A stretch of DNA of 14,913 bases from JAZTZP01 sp045637525 (lineage in GTDB: Bacteria; Bacillota; Clostridia; UBA1381). The DNA lies in the NCBI GenBank assembly GCA_045637525.1, contig JAZTZP010000071.1:1-14913 (forward strand), in the 5' to 3' direction. The notes under the pieces were generated by a model, which saw only the letters and a list, made by a program, of their open reading frames with translations, was not told where the DNA came from and did not search any database. The position numbers and the translations under genes were made by a program. How positions within the stretch are numbered: position 1 is the first letter of the stretch; each line of letters starts with the position of its first letter. Positions 13,946 through 14,913 of this stretch are shown here, piece by piece.

Positions 13946-14791
13946 ATGCGTGAGGGCATTATAATAAAGGGCATAGGCGGATTTTACTATGTCAAAACAG
14001 ATGATGGAATTATTGAATGCAAGGCAAGGGGAGTATTCCGCAAAAAGCGGATAACTCCCACTGTCGGAGATTATGTTGAAGTAGATAATGGAAGTATAGT
14101 GAGTATACGTGAGCGTCGGAACTGTCTTATACGTCCGGCTGTTGCGAATGTGGATATGCTTGTTGTTGTTGTGGCGGCTAAAACGCCGGACCCTAACTTG
14201 TTTTTAGTGGACAAGTTACTTGTAAATGCAGAGAAGAATAATATTGAACCTGTTATTTGCATAAACAAAACAGACCTTTTAAAAAGAGAAGATATAGAAA
14301 GAATTTATACATCTGCAGGGTATAGAGTAATTGACGTGAGTGCCGAAACAGGCGAAAATTTAGACGCTGTAAAGGAGTTAATCTCAGGCAGGGTAACTGC
14401 TTTTGCCGGGTTGTCCGGAGTGGGCAAATCTACTATTTTAGGCAATATAACAAGCTATAACCCCGAAACCGGAGATCTCAGCGAAAAGATAGGAAGAGGA
14501 AAGCATACTACCCGCCATGTGGAGCTCTTAGAGCTTGAATACGGCGGATATGTGTTTGATACGCCGGGCTTCGGCTCATATGAACTGTCAGACATTAAGG
14601 CGGCAGAGCTTGGAGACTATTTTCCTGAATTTGCAAAATTTAACGGAAATTGCAGATTTAAAGGCTGTGCTCATATAAAGGAACAGGGCTGTGCTGTGAA
14701 GGAAGCTCTCGAAAACGGGGAAATATCATCTGAGCGATACGAAAGCTATTGTATTTTGTATGACGAGCTTAAGAAAATTAAAGAATATTGA
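13946..14791 (+). CDS. rsgA: Ribosome small-subunit biogenesis GTPase RsgA
   Basis: A 281-residue circularly permuted GTPase that assists late 30S subunit maturation. An N-terminal OB fold (about 1-65; VGDYVEV at 40-46) precedes the G domain, in permuted order: NKTD (107-110, G4), then SAETG (132-136, G5), GLSGVGKST (155-163, G1), GRGKHTTRHVEL (183-194, G2) and DTPGFGSYEL (205-214, G3). The C-terminal zinc site is C236, C241, H243 and C249. In Bacillus the orthologue (CpgA) is a substrate of the PrkC kinase, which suits its place 10 nt downstream of prkC. GAGAGG overlaps the prkC stop and precedes the ATG. The usual next genes (rpe, thiN) would lie beyond the window. Confidence 0.96.
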   Translation: MREGIIIKGIGGFYYVKTDDGIIECKARGVFRKKRITPTVGDYVEVDNGSIVSIRERRNCLIRPAVANVDMLVVVVAAKTPDPNLFLVDKLLVNAEKNNIEPVICINKTDLLKREDIERIYTSAGYRVIDVSAETGENLDAVKELISGRVTAFAGLSGVGKSTILGNITSYNPETGDLSEKIGRGKHTTRHVELLELEYGGYVFDTPGFGSYELSDIKAAELGDYFPEFAKFNGNCRFKGCAHIKEQGCAVKEALENGEISSERYESYCILYDELKKIKEY

Positions 14792-14794
14792 GGT

Positions 14795-14913
14795 AAATTA
14801 TAGTTTATCGGTGATAAACTATAATTTACAGTGAAATTTTTTGCCATAGGCAAAAAGTGAAATCCAACCATTATGGTTGGGTGAAATTCGCATAAATGCG
14901 AGTGAAATTTGCG
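14795..14913. mobile_element. Second palindromic element, GTGAAAT type, truncated by the window end
   Basis: It starts 3 nt after the rsgA stop with AAATTATAGTTTATC (14795-14809), GGT, then GATAAACTATAATTT (14813-14827), a perfect 15-bp hairpin sharing the terminal repeat of the 8336 element. Four GTGAAAT heptamers follow at 14831, 14857, 14881 and 14902. They are separated by the palindromes TTTTTGCC/GGCAAAAA, CCAACCA/TGGTTGG and TCGCAT/ATGCGA. TA (14794-14795) abuts the left end as in the other element. Only a left half is visible; inverse ATTTCAC copies and a right terminal repeat are predicted beyond the edge. Confidence 0.8.

Noticed and set aside
14795..14827. Intrinsic terminator for the rsgA transcript
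   Set aside because: The 15-bp stem is strong but A+T rich, and no T-tract follows on either strand. The same stem occurs at 8338-8366 as part of a repeat element.

Overview
The window is a 14.9 kb piece of a Bacillota (Firmicutes) genome, most likely class Clostridia. Gene content and order match the conserved housekeeping and signalling cluster of that phylum: yicC/yloC - remA - gmk - rpoZ - priA - def - fmt - rsmB - rlmN - prpC - prkC - rsgA. All fourteen genes are on the + strand with short gaps or overlaps and mostly purine-rich Shine-Dalgarno sites, so they probably form one or a few co-transcribed units. Finer taxonomy cannot be read from the sequence alone.

Layout. 1-406 is non-coding: a G+C-rich, hairpin-rich block (about 20-130) gives way abruptly to an A+T-rich leader with candidate promoters and hairpins. 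407-2162 holds yicC, remA and gmk (RNA turnover, DNA-binding regulator, GMP kinase). 2168-3259 is an SGNH/GDSL hydrolase wedged between gmk and rpoZ, not a usual member of this cluster. 3291-7625 holds rpoZ, priA, def and fmt; coaBC, which often sits between rpoZ and priA, is absent. 7642-8337 is a YugP-type membrane zinc peptidase. 8336-8649 is a striking non-coding palindromic element. 8676-11014 is rsmB and rlmN (rRNA methylation). 11058-13935 is the PP2C phosphatase and PASTA Ser/Thr kinase pair. 13946-14791 is the ribosome-assembly GTPase rsgA. From 14795 a second palindromic array starts and runs off the window.

How the genes fit together: the cluster joins start and maturation of translation (fmt formylates initiator tRNA, def removes the formyl group, rsmB and rlmN modify rRNA, rsgA matures the 30S subunit), replication restart (priA), transcription (rpoZ, remA), nucleotide supply (gmk) and growth or cell-wall sensing (prpC-prkC).

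The most unusual content is the intergenic DNA. The element at 8336-8649 has 13-bp terminal inverted repeats, four direct GCGATAT heptamers on the left and four ATATCGC heptamers (one with a mismatch) on the right. Every heptamer is separated from the next by a small palindrome of different sequence. Folded, it gives a ladder of identical rungs with side hairpins on both strands. The array at 14795 onward begins with the same terminal repeat but uses a different heptamer (GTGAAAT), and an apparent solo end of the same family lies at 220-234. I read these as one family of modular, MITE-like structured repeats. I cannot tell from the sequence alone whether the family has been described before.
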